Shown here piece after piece: positions 1-7,990 of a DNA stretch of 64,000 nt. The translations under genes and the position numbers were made by a program. Each line of letters opens with the position of its first letter. Position 1 is the first letter of the stretch. Below the pieces are notes generated by a model. The model was not told the origin of the DNA. It made no database searches and saw only the letters and a program-made list of their open reading frames with translations. The stretch spans positions 2,666,001 to 2,730,000 of the forward strand of contig NZ_CP116257.1 of the NCBI RefSeq assembly GCF_027947595.1. Direction: 5' to 3'. This DNA is from Streptomyces lienomycini. GTDB lineage: Bacteria > Actinomycetota > Actinomycetes > Streptomycetales > Streptomycetaceae.

Positions 1-1532
1 GTGACCGCGACCGGCGCCGAGGACACCCCGGTCGGGGCCCGGAACTCGCCGAACACCTCGCGCAGCGCCCCCGCCCACTCGCCGGTCGTGGCGCCGGCCC
101 GGGCGCACTCCAGGGTGGCCTCCATGAGGTTGCCGGTGCCGCGCGCCGCCTCCTTCAGCTTCTCCAGCGCCTTGCAGGGGCGCGGGTGGTTGAAGGGCGG
201 CTGGTACCGCGTGTCCCGCCAGTTCCGAAGCGAGGCGACGACGCGGGCCTCCACCGCCGGGTCGACCGTCTGGATCGCGGTGTCCAGGTCGGCGGTCAGC
301 GGGTTCGGCTCGGTGCCCTCGAAGGCGTTGACACCGATGATCTTCTCCTCGCCGGACTCGATCCGGGCCCGGCGCTCGGCGTGCGAGGCGACCAGTTGCG
401 ACTTGAGGTAGCCGGACTCCACGGCGGCCATCGCGCCGCCCATCTCCTGGATGCGCTCGATCTCCGCGAAAGCCGCCTCGACCAGCTCGTCGACCTTCGC
501 CTCGACCACCTTCGAGCCCTCGAAGAGGTCCTCGTACTCCAGCAGGTCGCTCTCGTGCGCCAGCACCTGCTGGATGCGCAGCGACCACTGCTGGTCCCAG
601 GGGCGGGGCAGGCCCAGCGCCTCGTTCCAGGCCGGCAACTGCACGGCACGCGCGCGTGCGTCCTTGGAGAGGGTGACGGCCAGCATCTCCAGGACGATCC
701 GCTGGACGTTGTTCTCCGGCTGCGCCTCGGTCAGGCCGAGGGAGTTGACCTGGACGCCGTAGCGGAAGCGGCGGTGCTTGGGGTTCTCGATGCCGTAGCG
801 CTCGCGGGTGACGCGGTCCCAGATGCGGCCGAAGGCGCGCATCTTGCACATCTCCTCGACGAAGCGGACGCCCGCGTTCACGAAGAAGGAGATGCGGCCG
901 ACCACGTCGCCCATGCGCTCCTGCGGCACCTGCCCGCCGTCCCGCACCGCGTCGAGGACGGCGATCGCGGTGGACATCGCGTACGCGATCTCCTGCACCG
1001 GCGTGGCGCCCGCCTCCTGGAGGTGGTAGCTGCAGATGTTGATCGGGTTCCACCTGGGCAGGTGGGAGACCGTGTACGCGATCATGTCGGTCGTCAGGCG
1101 GAGCGAGGGCCCCGGCGGGAAGACGTGCGTCCCCCGGGACAGGTACTCCTTGACGATGTCGTTCTGGGTCGTGCCCTGGAGCCTGGTGACGTCCGCGCCC
1201 TGCTCCTCCGCGACGACCTGGTAGAGCGCCAGCAGCCACATGGCCGTGGCGTTGATGGTCATCGAGGTGTTCATCTGCTCCAGCGGGATGTCCTGGAACA
1301 GCCGGCGCATGTCACCGAGGTGCGCGACCGGCACGCCGACCCGGCCCACCTCGCCGCGGGCGAGGACGTGGTCGGAGTCGTAGCCGGTCTGGGTCGGCAG
1401 GTCGAAGGCGACCGACAGACCCGTCTGGCCCTTGGCGAGGTTGCGCCGGTACAGCTCGTTGGACGCCTCGGCCGTGGAGTGACCGGCGTAGGTGCGCATG
1501 AGCCACGGCCGGTCCTTCTGACGCTCAGTCAT
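1..1532 (-). CDS. meaA: Ethylmalonyl-CoA mutase / methylmalonyl-CoA mutase-like protein MeaA, partial (3' end outside window)
   Basis: The protein begins MTERQKDRPWLMRTYAGHST and runs 510 codons to the left edge without a stop, so the C-terminal part (normally the B12-binding domain of a roughly 670-residue protein) is outside the window. The visible part is the TIM-barrel substrate domain, with landmarks GLSVAFDLPTQTGYDSDH and MNTSMTINATAMWLLALYQ. MeaA-type enzymes convert ethylmalonyl-CoA to methylsuccinyl-CoA with adenosylcobalamin, in the cytoplasm, as part of the ethylmalonyl-CoA pathway. The start lies 18 nt after the ccr stop, so the two genes very likely form an operon; ccr makes the substrate of this enzyme. 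Assignment to ethylmalonyl-CoA rather than methylmalonyl-CoA mutase rests on the ccr neighbour and on recalled similarity to Streptomyces MeaA. Confidence 0.9.
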   Translation of the reverse strand, partial: MTERQKDRPWLMRTYAGHSTAEASNELYRRNLAKGQTGLSVAFDLPTQTGYDSDHVLARGEVGRVGVPVAHLGDMRRLFQDIPLEQMNTSMTINATAMWLLALYQVVAEEQGADVTRLQGTTQNDIVKEYLSRGTHVFPPGPSLRLTTDMIAYTVSHLPRWNPINICSYHLQEAGATPVQEIAYAMSTAIAVLDAVRDGGQVPQERMGDVVGRISFFVNAGVRFVEEMCKMRAFGRIWDRVTRERYGIENPKHRRFRYGVQVNSLGLTEAQPENNVQRIVLEMLAVTLSKDARARAVQLPAWNEALGLPRPWDQQWSLRIQQVLAHESDLLEYEDLFEGSKVVEAKVDELVEAAFAEIERIQEMGGAMAAVESGYLKSQLVASHAERRARIESGEEKIIGVNAFEGTEPNPLTADLDTAIQTVDPAVEARVVASLRNWRDTRYQPPFNHPRPCKALEKLKEAARGTGNLMEATLECARAGATTGEWAGALREVFGEFRAPTGVSSAPVAV

Positions 1533-1550
1533 GGGTGGCCTCCGCCGTCC

Positions 1551-2894
1551 TCAGATGTTCCGGAAGCGGTTGATGGCGTCGAGGTGCTGGGCGCGCTTCT
1601 CGTGGTCGCGCACGCCGAGGCCCTCCTCGGGCGCCAGGCAGAGCACGCCGACCTTGCCCTGGTGCAGGTTGCGGTGGACGTCGTAGGCGGCCTGGCCGGT
1701 GTCCTCCAGGGAGTACACCTTGGAGAGCGTGGGGTGGATCCTGCCCTTGGCGATGAGGCGGTTGGCCTCCCAGGCCTCGCGGTAGTTGGCGAAGTGGGAG
1801 CCGATGATGCGCTTCAGGGACATCCACAGGTAGCGGTTGTCGTACTCGTGCATGTAGCCCGAGGTCGAGGCGCAGGTGGTGATGGTGCCGCCCTTGCGGG
1901 TGACGAAGACGGAGGCGCCGAAGGTCTCGCGGCCGGGGTGCTCGAAGACGATGTCGATGTCCTCGCCGCCGGTGAGTTCGCGGATGCGCTTGCCGAAGCG
2001 CTTCCACTCCTTGGGGTCCTGGGTGTGCTCGTCCTTCCAGAACTTGTAGCCCTCGGCGTTGCGGTCGATGATCGCGTCGGCGCCCATCGAGCGGCAGATG
2101 TCCGCCTTCTGCTCGCTGGAGACCACGCAGATCGGGTTGGCGCCGCCTGCGAGGGCGAACTGGGTGGCGTAGGAGCCGAGTCCGCCGCTGGCGCCCCAGA
2201 TGAGCACGTTGTCGCCCTGCTTCATGCCGGCGCCGTTGCGGGAGACCAGCTGGCGGTACGCGGTGGAGTTGACCAGACCGGGAGCGGCGGCCTCCTCCCA
2301 GCTCAGATGCTCCGCCTTGGGCATCAGCTGGTTCGACTTGACCAGCGCGATCTCCGCGAGGCCGCCGAAGTTGGTCTCGAAGCCCCAGATGCGCTGCTCG
2401 GGGTCGAGCATCGTGTCGTTGTGGCCGTCGGACGACTCCAGCTCGACGGAGAGGCAGTGCGCGACGACCTCGTCGCCCGCCTGCCAGGCGTTGACGCCGG
2501 GGCCGGTGCGCAGGACGACGCCCGCGAGGTCGGAGCCGATGACGTGGTACGGCAGGTCGTGGCGCTTGGTCAGCTCGCTGACCCGGCCGTAGCGCTCCAG
2601 GAACCCGAAGGTGGACATCGGCTCGAAGATCGAGGTCCACACCGAGTTGTAGTTGACCGAGGAGGCCATGACGGCCACCAGTGCCTCGCCGGGGCCCAGC
2701 TCGGGCACCGGCACCTCGTCCAGGTGGGTCGACTTGCGGGGGTCCTTGTCGCGGGTCTCGAGGCCCGCGAACATCTCGGTCTCGTCCTTGTGCACGGTGA
2801 TCGCGCGGTACGACTCGGGGAGCGGCAGCGCGGCGATGTCGGCCTTGGTGGAGTCGGGCGACTGGATCGCGTCCAGGATGTCCTTCACGGTCAC
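1551..2894 (-). CDS. ccrA: Crotonyl-CoA carboxylase/reductase
   Basis: A 447-residue protein starting (GTG) MTVKDILDAIQSPDS, the usual length of Streptomyces Ccr. It is a medium-chain dehydrogenase/reductase with a GASGGLG nucleotide-binding loop at residues 234-240. Asn83, Phe172, Glu173 and His367 appear to correspond to the four CO2-binding residues described for the Kitasatospora enzyme. Family reaction: NADPH-dependent reductive carboxylation of crotonyl-CoA to ethylmalonyl-CoA, feeding the ethylmalonyl-CoA pathway and polyketide extender units. The start is fixed by a GGAGG ribosome binding site 8 nt upstream. The frame stays open further 5', but that extension is proline/arginine-rich and unlike the family. 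The leader is about 130 nt and the promoter carries a dyad (see 3034-3062). Confidence 0.96.
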   Translation of the reverse strand: MTVKDILDAIQSPDSTKADIAALPLPESYRAITVHKDETEMFAGLETRDKDPRKSTHLDEVPVPELGPGEALVAVMASSVNYNSVWTSIFEPMSTFGFLERYGRVSELTKRHDLPYHVIGSDLAGVVLRTGPGVNAWQAGDEVVAHCLSVELESSDGHNDTMLDPEQRIWGFETNFGGLAEIALVKSNQLMPKAEHLSWEEAAAPGLVNSTAYRQLVSRNGAGMKQGDNVLIWGASGGLGSYATQFALAGGANPICVVSSEQKADICRSMGADAIIDRNAEGYKFWKDEHTQDPKEWKRFGKRIRELTGGEDIDIVFEHPGRETFGASVFVTRKGGTITTCASTSGYMHEYDNRYLWMSLKRIIGSHFANYREAWEANRLIAKGRIHPTLSKVYSLEDTGQAAYDVHRNLHQGKVGVLCLAPEEGLGVRDHEKRAQHLDAINRFRNI

Positions 2895-3033
2895 GGTGTT
2901 GCCTCCGGCGGTGAGCGCCCTGAGGGAGGGGCGCTGAGGGGTGCGTCGGTGCTGCTGAGGTGAGGGTGGGTGCCTGTGACGCAGGCGTTCGGGCGCGCAG
3001 GGGATGAGGTGCGGGGACAGCCCGAACACCTTC

Positions 3034-3062
3034 AACGTATGACACCGCGTGTCACCCCGCAA
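3034..3062 (-). promoter_or_regulatory. Putative ccr promoter with a 15-bp operator-like dyad in the spacer
   Basis: Read on the minus strand, TTGCGG (3057-3062) and TACGTT (3034-3039) are separated by exactly 17 nt. The spacer contains the perfect inverted repeat TGACACCGCGTGTCA (3040-3054; 6-3-6). A dyad between -35 and -10 is a classic repressor position, and a TetR gene lies next door (3230-4045). The -10 fits TANNNT; the -35 is weak. The rest of the 335-nt gap 2895-3229 holds the ccr leader and the TetR terminator. Confidence 0.5.
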
Positions 3063-3173
3063 GGCACTGAGTGCCAGAAACTGTTCTCAGATGAAATCTT
3101 TACGCGACAGATGAGCGATGATCGATCGAATCATCTCTCGGAGACGGTGAAAAACGGGCGCCGACATGCGAAA

Positions 3174-3196
3174 ACGGCCACCCGGTGGGTGGCCGT
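3174..3196 (-). terminator. Intrinsic terminator of the TetR gene
   Basis: A 9-bp perfect stem (ACGGCCACC with GGTGGCCGT, 5-nt loop) lies 33 nt beyond the TetR stop codon. On the minus strand it is followed by a TTTT run, unusual in this high-GC DNA, as expected for a factor-independent terminator. It would insulate ccr from TetR transcription. Confidence 0.7.
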
Positions 3197-3229
3197 CGTC
3201 ACAGAGCGGAACGGTGCGAGGTTGGGCGG

Positions 3230-4045
3230 TCAGCGCTCCTTGAGTGCCTGCTCGATGGTGCGCATGACCTCGTGCAGCGGCGCGTCGGTACGCGCCACCG
3301 TCACGAGCACCTCGCCCCGCACGGAGGCCGTGGAGGGGGCCGGCGGCGCGGTGGAGGCGGTGCTGCGCCCGGCCCCGATGCCCGTGCCGAAGGTCTTCCG
3401 CACGATCGCGAAGGCGTGGTCGAGCTGCGCCTCCACGTCACCCTGCCCGTCGGCCCGCAGCCAGCGCCGCAGCACGTGGTTGTGCGCGGTGACCACGGCG
3501 GACGCGGCGACCTCCGCCAGCAGCGGGTCGTCGTTGGCGTCGTCGTCGTGCGCGTGCTCGTCGAAGTGGCCGAGCAGGTAGCGGGTGAACAGGCGCTCGT
3601 AACGGGCCACCGACGCGATCTCCGCCTCGCGCAGGGTGGGAACCTCGCGCGTCAGCTTGTAGCGGGCGACCGAGATCTCCGGCCGGGCCGCGTACATCTT
3701 CATGACCTCCTTGATGCCGCGGCACACGGTGTCGAGCGGATGCTCGTGCGCGGGCGCCGCGTTGAGCACCGCCTCGGCGCGCACCAGGGTGTCGTCGTGG
3801 TCCGGGAAGATCGCCTCCTCCTTGGAGCGGAAGTGGCGGAAGAAGGTGCGCCGGGCGACTCCGGCCTGGGCCGCGATCTCGTCGACGGTGGTCGCCTCGT
3901 ACCCCTTGGTCGCGAACAGCTCCATCGCCGCCGCCGCCAGTTCCCGGCGCATTTTGAGCCGCTGTGCGGCGGCCCGGCTGCCGGCCGCGCTCTCCGGCGC
4001 GTCGGGCGTGGCTGGTGTACGTGAGGACCTGGCGGGCTGGGGCAT
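3230..4045 (-). CDS. TetR/AcrR family transcriptional regulator
   Basis: A 271-residue protein from ATG (MPQPARSSRTP...). The HTH lies at about residues 35-85: a helix LAAAAMELFATKGYEATTVD followed by the recognition segment AQAGVARRTFFRHFRSKEEA, the TetR signature. The rest is a helical ligand-binding domain, then a Ser/Thr/Ala-rich linker and a short conserved-looking tail. An in-frame ATG 18 nt upstream (4063) is an alternative start; neither has a strong ribosome binding site. It sits between ccr-meaA and a 3-hydroxyacyl-CoA dehydrogenase on the same strand, so control of acyl-CoA metabolism, perhaps through the dyad at 3040-3054, is a reasonable inference; the ligand is unknown. Confidence 0.88.
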   Translation of the reverse strand: MPQPARSSRTPATPDAPESAAGSRAAAQRLKMRRELAAAAMELFATKGYEATTVDEIAAQAGVARRTFFRHFRSKEEAIFPDHDDTLVRAEAVLNAAPAHEHPLDTVCRGIKEVMKMYAARPEISVARYKLTREVPTLREAEIASVARYERLFTRYLLGHFDEHAHDDDANDDPLLAEVAASAVVTAHNHVLRRWLRADGQGDVEAQLDHAFAIVRKTFGTGIGAGRSTASTAPPAPSTASVRGEVLVTVARTDAPLHEVMRTIEQALKER

Positions 4046-4181
4046 GACCCGAACGTACTGCATGTGTGCGCCATCATGCGCGTGACCGGGGATTCCCCCG
4101 CCCGCACGGGGCGGGGGAGACCCGGCCGGACCCAGCAGCCCGCCCCAGTCCTCCTCGGACCGGAACCAGTCGCCCAGCCCT

Positions 4182-5987
4182 TCAGCGGCGGGCATGCTCG
4201 CGGAAACCGCGGCCCGTCTTGCGGCCGAGGCAGCCCGCGGCCACCAGGTGCTCGAGGAGCGGTGCGGGGGCCAGCCCGGGGTCGCGGAACTCGCGGTGCA
4301 GGACCTTCTCGATGGCGAGCGACACATCGAGCCCGACCACGTCGAGCAGCTCGAAGGGGCCCATCGGGTACCCGCCGCCCAGCTTCATCGCCGCGTCGAT
4401 GTCGTCGAGCGTCGCGTAGTGCTCCTGCACCATCTTGACCGCGTTGTTGAGGTACGGGAACAGCAGCGCGTTCACGATGAAACCGGCCCGGTCGCCGCAG
4501 TCCACGGCATGCTTGCGCACCTTGGCGCAGACCTCGTGGACGGTGGCGTGCACGTCGTCGGCGGTCAGCACCGTGCGGACCACCTCGACCAGCTTCATCG
4601 CCGGGGCCGGGTTGAAGAAGTGCATGCCGATCACGTCCTGCGGGCGCGAGGTGGCGCGGGCGCAGGCGACGACCGGCAGCGAGGACGTGGTGGTGGCCAG
4701 CACCGCACCGGGCTTGCAGACCTTGTCCAGCGCGGCGAACAACTGCCGCTTCACCTCCAGGTCCTCGGCGACGGCCTCCACGGCCAGGTCGACGTCGGCG
4801 AAGTCGTCGTACGTGCCCGACGGCGTGATCAGCTCCAGGGTCCGCGCGGCCGCCTCGGCGGTCATCCGCCCCTTGTCGACCGACCGGGCCAGGGACTTCC
4901 CGACGCGGGCCTTCGCCGTCTGCGCCTTCTGGGGGCTGCGGGCGGCCAGCACCACCTCGTACCCGGCCTTGGCGAACACCTCCGCGATGCCGGACGCCAT
5001 CGTGCCCGAACCGGCGACCCCCACCGCGCGGACCGGCCGCCCGGCGACCGGGGTGCCGTCCTCGCGCGGGGTCAGCGCGTCCGGCACCACGACCGCGCTG
5101 CCGGGCGCCTCGTAGGTGTAGAAACCCCGCCCCGCCTTGCGCCCCGTCAGGCCCGCCTCGCTGAGCTGCCGCAGGATCGGCGCGGGGGCGTGCAGCCGGT
5201 CCCGGGAGGCGGTGTACATGGCCTCCAGGACCGTGCGCGCGGTGTCCACGCCCACCAGGTCGAGGAGGGCCAGCGGACCCATCGGCAGTCCGCAGCCGAG
5301 CCGCATCGCCGCGTCGATGTCCTCGCGGGAGGCGTAGTTCGCCTCGTACATCGCCGCGGCCTGGTTGAGATAACCGAACAGCAGGCCGTCCGCCACGAAC
5401 CCGGGCCGGTCCCCGACCGCCACCGGCTCCTTGCCGAGGTCGAGGGCGAGATCGGTGACGGCCGTGACGGCGGCGGGCGCGGTCAGCACCGAGGAGACGA
5501 CCTCGACCAGCTTCATCGCCGGGGCCGGATTGAAGAAGTGCAGGCCGAGCACCCGCTCCGGGCGGGACGATTCCGCGGCCAGCCGTGTCACCGACAGCGC
5601 GTTGGTCCCGGTCGCCAGGATCGCCTCCGGACGCACGATCGCGTCCAGCTCACGGAAGACCCGCTGCTTGCTCTCGTACGACTCCGGAACCACCTCGATC
5701 ACCAGGTCGGCGTCGCCCGCCGCCCGCAGGTCGGTGGAGGTGCGGACCCGGGCGAGGGCGGCGGCGCGCTCCTGCCCGGTCAGCCGCCCGCGCTCGACGG
5801 CACGGGCGGTGGAGGACTCCAGCGCGGCGACGGCCTTGACGGCCTGCGCCTCGCTGATGTCGATGCCGACGACATCGCGGCCGGCCCCGGCGAGGACCTC
5901 GGCGATGCCGGTGCCCATGGTGCCGAGGCCGACCACGGCGATGGTCCGGAGCGGGGACAGAGGGGTGTCGGACAGGGGAGCGGCCAT
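4182..5987 (-). CDS. 3-hydroxyacyl-CoA dehydrogenase, tandem two-copy form
   Basis: A 601-residue protein made of two complete 3-hydroxyacyl-CoA dehydrogenase units. Each has its own NAD-binding loop (VVGLGTMGTGIAEV near residue 20 and VAGSGTMASGIAEV near 320). Each also has its own HFFNPAPAMKLVEVV catalytic-His segment and a C-terminal helical half with a MGPLALLDLVG/MGPFELLDVVG motif. It oxidises L-3-hydroxyacyl-CoA to 3-ketoacyl-CoA with NAD, in beta-oxidation or in C4 metabolism feeding crotonyl-CoA to the neighbouring Ccr. Both copies keep their motifs, so both may be active. The start MAAPLSDTPLSPLRT has GGAG about 10 nt upstream; the 50-codon in-frame extension is not family-like. It lies 136 nt upstream of the TetR gene on the same strand. 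Confidence 0.92.
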   Translation of the reverse strand: MAAPLSDTPLSPLRTIAVVGLGTMGTGIAEVLAGAGRDVVGIDISEAQAVKAVAALESSTARAVERGRLTGQERAAALARVRTSTDLRAAGDADLVIEVVPESYESKQRVFRELDAIVRPEAILATGTNALSVTRLAAESSRPERVLGLHFFNPAPAMKLVEVVSSVLTAPAAVTAVTDLALDLGKEPVAVGDRPGFVADGLLFGYLNQAAAMYEANYASREDIDAAMRLGCGLPMGPLALLDLVGVDTARTVLEAMYTASRDRLHAPAPILRQLSEAGLTGRKAGRGFYTYEAPGSAVVVPDALTPREDGTPVAGRPVRAVGVAGSGTMASGIAEVFAKAGYEVVLAARSPQKAQTAKARVGKSLARSVDKGRMTAEAAARTLELITPSGTYDDFADVDLAVEAVAEDLEVKRQLFAALDKVCKPGAVLATTTSSLPVVACARATSRPQDVIGMHFFNPAPAMKLVEVVRTVLTADDVHATVHEVCAKVRKHAVDCGDRAGFIVNALLFPYLNNAVKMVQEHYATLDDIDAAMKLGGGYPMGPFELLDVVGLDVSLAIEKVLHREFRDPGLAPAPLLEHLVAAGCLGRKTGRGFREHARR

Positions 5988-6366
5988 CGCGGGACTCCAG
6001 GAATGAGGTGACGACAGGAGCACGCCCGGACACGCCGTGCGACGCGTCGGGTGCGTGAGGAAGGGAGGAGAGGGAGTGCGGGTGTTGCCGGGCCGATGCG
6101 CGCACACGCCCGGTGCCGTCGCGGAGGGCGTGCACACGCCCGTCCGGCGGCCTGTGACCGGCCCTGTCCCGAGGCCGAGTCCTGATGCGGTACCCGAGGT
6201 ACCGGACCGACTGCGCTCCCGGTGGTTGCGTCACCAGACCACCGTGGAGTTGCTGCGAGTGGGTGACCCGCTCGTCTGAGATTAACTCGCGGGTAACGAG
6301 CGCGCCAGCCCCCGGTGTTCGTGATGTAGGTCCCAGACCCGGTGTGACGCCCCTAACCTCGATGTC
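5988..6366. promoter_or_regulatory. Divergent intergenic region with several dyads and a leaderless -10 for the HEAT gene
   Basis: This 379-nt gap separates the divergent dehydrogenase and HEAT-repeat genes and holds no credible gene. It contains a perfect 15-bp dyad GGTACC-CGA-GGTACC (6190-6204), an imperfect dyad TTAACTCGCGGGTAA (6282-6296) and two copies of GCACACGCCCG in its left half. TAACCT at 6354-6359 lies 7 nt before the HEAT ATG, the spacing expected for a leaderless transcript. Operator roles are inference. Confidence 0.4.
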
Positions 6367-6960
6367 ATGGACGAAGAGTTGCGAACGCTCACGGAGCGTT
6401 TACGGGCCGAGTCGGCGGCGTCGGGTGCCCCGGGCGCCCTGGCGGCCTACGACCGTCTCGTGGTGAGCGGGGACCACGACGAGCTGGCCGGGGTGCTCAC
6501 CGAGCCGGGACACCCGCTCTGGGCCCGGGAACTGGCCGCCTTCCGGCTGGGGACCGCGGGGGACCGGCGGGCCTTCGAGTCCCTCGTGCTGCTGCTCAAC
6601 CACCGGGACCCGCCGCGCTGCGCCTCGGCCGCCCACGCCCTGGCCCGGCTCGGCGACCCGCGCACCGCCCGCGCCGCCGCGGCCCTCGCCACCAACGAAC
6701 TGCGGGTCGCCTACGCCCTGCACCCGGTGCGGCTGCTGGTGGAGCTGCGGGCCCCCGAGTCGGTGCCCGCGCTGATCACCACGCTGGAGCGGCGGCTGCG
6801 CCCGCACGACCCGTACCGGCGCGTCGCGCTCGCCTGCGTCGAGGGCCTCGGCACCCTCGGCGACGACCGCGCCGGGCCGGTGCTCCACGACGCCCTCGCC
6901 CACCCGGCGCTGGCCGAGGCGGCGGTGCGGGCCCTGGCGCGCATCCCCGGGCAGCGGTGA
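6367..6960 (+). CDS. HEAT-repeat domain protein
   Basis: A 197-residue soluble protein from ATG (MDEELRTLTERLRAES). It consists of alpha-helical repeats of about 30 residues rich in Ala/Leu with conserved Arg and Asp, such as PRCASAAHALARLGDPRTARA and YRRVALACVEGLGTLGDDRAG, typical of HEAT/PBS-lyase repeats. Such repeats are protein-protein scaffolds and no catalytic site is visible. The likely mRNA is leaderless (TAACCT 7 nt before the ATG), since no ribosome binding site is visible. It stands alone, convergent with the GNAT gene 36 nt downstream. The function is unknown. Confidence 0.85.
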   Translation: MDEELRTLTERLRAESAASGAPGALAAYDRLVVSGDHDELAGVLTEPGHPLWARELAAFRLGTAGDRRAFESLVLLLNHRDPPRCASAAHALARLGDPRTARAAAALATNELRVAYALHPVRLLVELRAPESVPALITTLERRLRPHDPYRRVALACVEGLGTLGDDRAGPVLHDALAHPALAEAAVRALARIPGQR

Positions 6961-6996
6961 GGGGCGGGCTGCCGGCGCCGGAGCGGTGACCGGCCG

Positions 6997-7536
6997 TCAG
7001 TCGTGCAGTGCCCGGACGTAGCGCACCTCGGGCACCGCGACGCCCTCCACCTCGAAGGGTTCCTCGGCGCCGTCGGGGCGAAATCCCGCCCGCTCGTAGA
7101 AGCGGCGGGCGCGGGCGTTGCCCTTGAGCACCCACAGGAGCATGCGCGCGTGCCCGGCGCTCTCGCACCGGCGTGCCGACTCCTCCAGCAGGGCCCGCCC
7201 GACGCCCGCGCCGAACCGTTCGGCGTCGACGTAGAGCGCGTACAACTCGGCGTCGGCGGTACGCAGTTCACCGTCACGATACGGGCCGTGGCAGGCCCAG
7301 CCGACGACCTCGCCGGCCTCGTCCTCGGCGACCAGGTTCGCCGTGCCCTCCGGGGCCCGGGCGAACAGGGTGCGGCGCCGCCCGGCGTCGGCGGCCGGGT
7401 CCATCGCGTCGAGGTGGGACTGCGGCATCAGCCCCCGGTACGCGGTCTGCCAGCCGCGGACGCGGATCAGGGACACGCGGTCGCAGTCCGCGAGCGTCAT
7501 CTCCCGCACCCGCACGCGCGCCCCGGGACCGCTCAC
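6997..7536 (-). CDS. GNAT family N-acetyltransferase
   Basis: A 179-residue protein from a GTG that overlaps the Rid stop by 4 nt (GTGA), so the two are translationally coupled. GNAT features: an N-terminal VRVREMTLADCDRVS strand-helix, a central acceptor region, the acetyl-CoA loop GAGVGRALLEES after LYVDAERF, and a C-terminal ARRFYERAGFRPDG segment. It transfers acetyl from acetyl-CoA to an amine; the substrate cannot be read from sequence. Pairing with a Rid protein could suggest a role in handling reactive amino compounds, but that is only inferred from the overlap. Confidence 0.88.
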   Translation of the reverse strand: MSGPGARVRVREMTLADCDRVSLIRVRGWQTAYRGLMPQSHLDAMDPAADAGRRRTLFARAPEGTANLVAEDEAGEVVGWACHGPYRDGELRTADAELYALYVDAERFGAGVGRALLEESARRCESAGHARMLLWVLKGNARARRFYERAGFRPDGAEEPFEVEGVAVPEVRYVRALHD

Positions 7537-7931
7537 GGGGCCACGACCGCGAACGCCTCGATCTCCATGAGGAACTCCGGCCGCACCAGCGCGCCCACCT
7601 GCACCGCCGAGGCGGCGGGCAGCCGGTCGTCGGGTATGTGCGCGGCGCGGGCCGCGCGGATCGCGCCCATGTGGGCCATGTCCGTGACGAAGAAGGTCAG
7701 CTTCACCACGTCGTCGAAGGTCGCGCCGGCCGAGGCCAGGCACCGGCGCAGGTTCTCGAACACCTGGCGGGCCTGGGCCGCGGGGTCGCCCTCGCCGACG
7801 ACCCCGCCGTCCGCGTCCAGGGCGAGCTGCCCCGAGACGGCCACGAACCGCCCGGTGCCGAGGACGACATGGGTGTACTGCGCTGCGGGCGCGACGCCCT
7901 CGGGGGCGGGGATCCTGGTCAGCTCACTCAT
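7533..7931 (-). CDS. RidA (YjgF/YER057c/UK114) family protein
   Basis: A 132-residue protein from ATG (MSELTRIPAPEGVAPAAQ). It has the family pattern: FVAVSGQLALDADGGVVG near the N-terminus, ARQVFENLRRCLASAGATFDDVVK in the middle, and C-terminal RPEFLMEIEAFAV. The canonical RidA arginine motif (IPxR near residue 105) reads LVRPEFLMEIEA here, so the Arg is retained. RidA proteins are trimeric imine/enamine deaminases that hydrolyse reactive 2-aminoacrylate; many paralogues have other substrates. It is the first gene of a two-gene unit with the overlapping GNAT gene, 59 nt downstream of the secreted hydrolase stop. Confidence 0.9.
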   Translation of the reverse strand: MSELTRIPAPEGVAPAAQYTHVVLGTGRFVAVSGQLALDADGGVVGEGDPAAQARQVFENLRRCLASAGATFDDVVKLTFFVTDMAHMGAIRAARAAHIPDDRLPAASAVQVGALVRPEFLMEIEAFAVVAP

Positions 7932-7990
7932 GCGTCCATCGTGGACCATGGCACCGGCAACGCCCCCGACGGGTGTGCCGGACGGCAGGA

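Noticed and set aside
186..2963. A very long plus-strand open frame (925 codons) opposite meaA and ccr
   Set aside because: It is the antisense shadow of two well-conserved genes; its Leu/Val/Asp/Gly-rich composition is typical of antisense frames in GC-rich codon-biased DNA and it has no recognisable domain.
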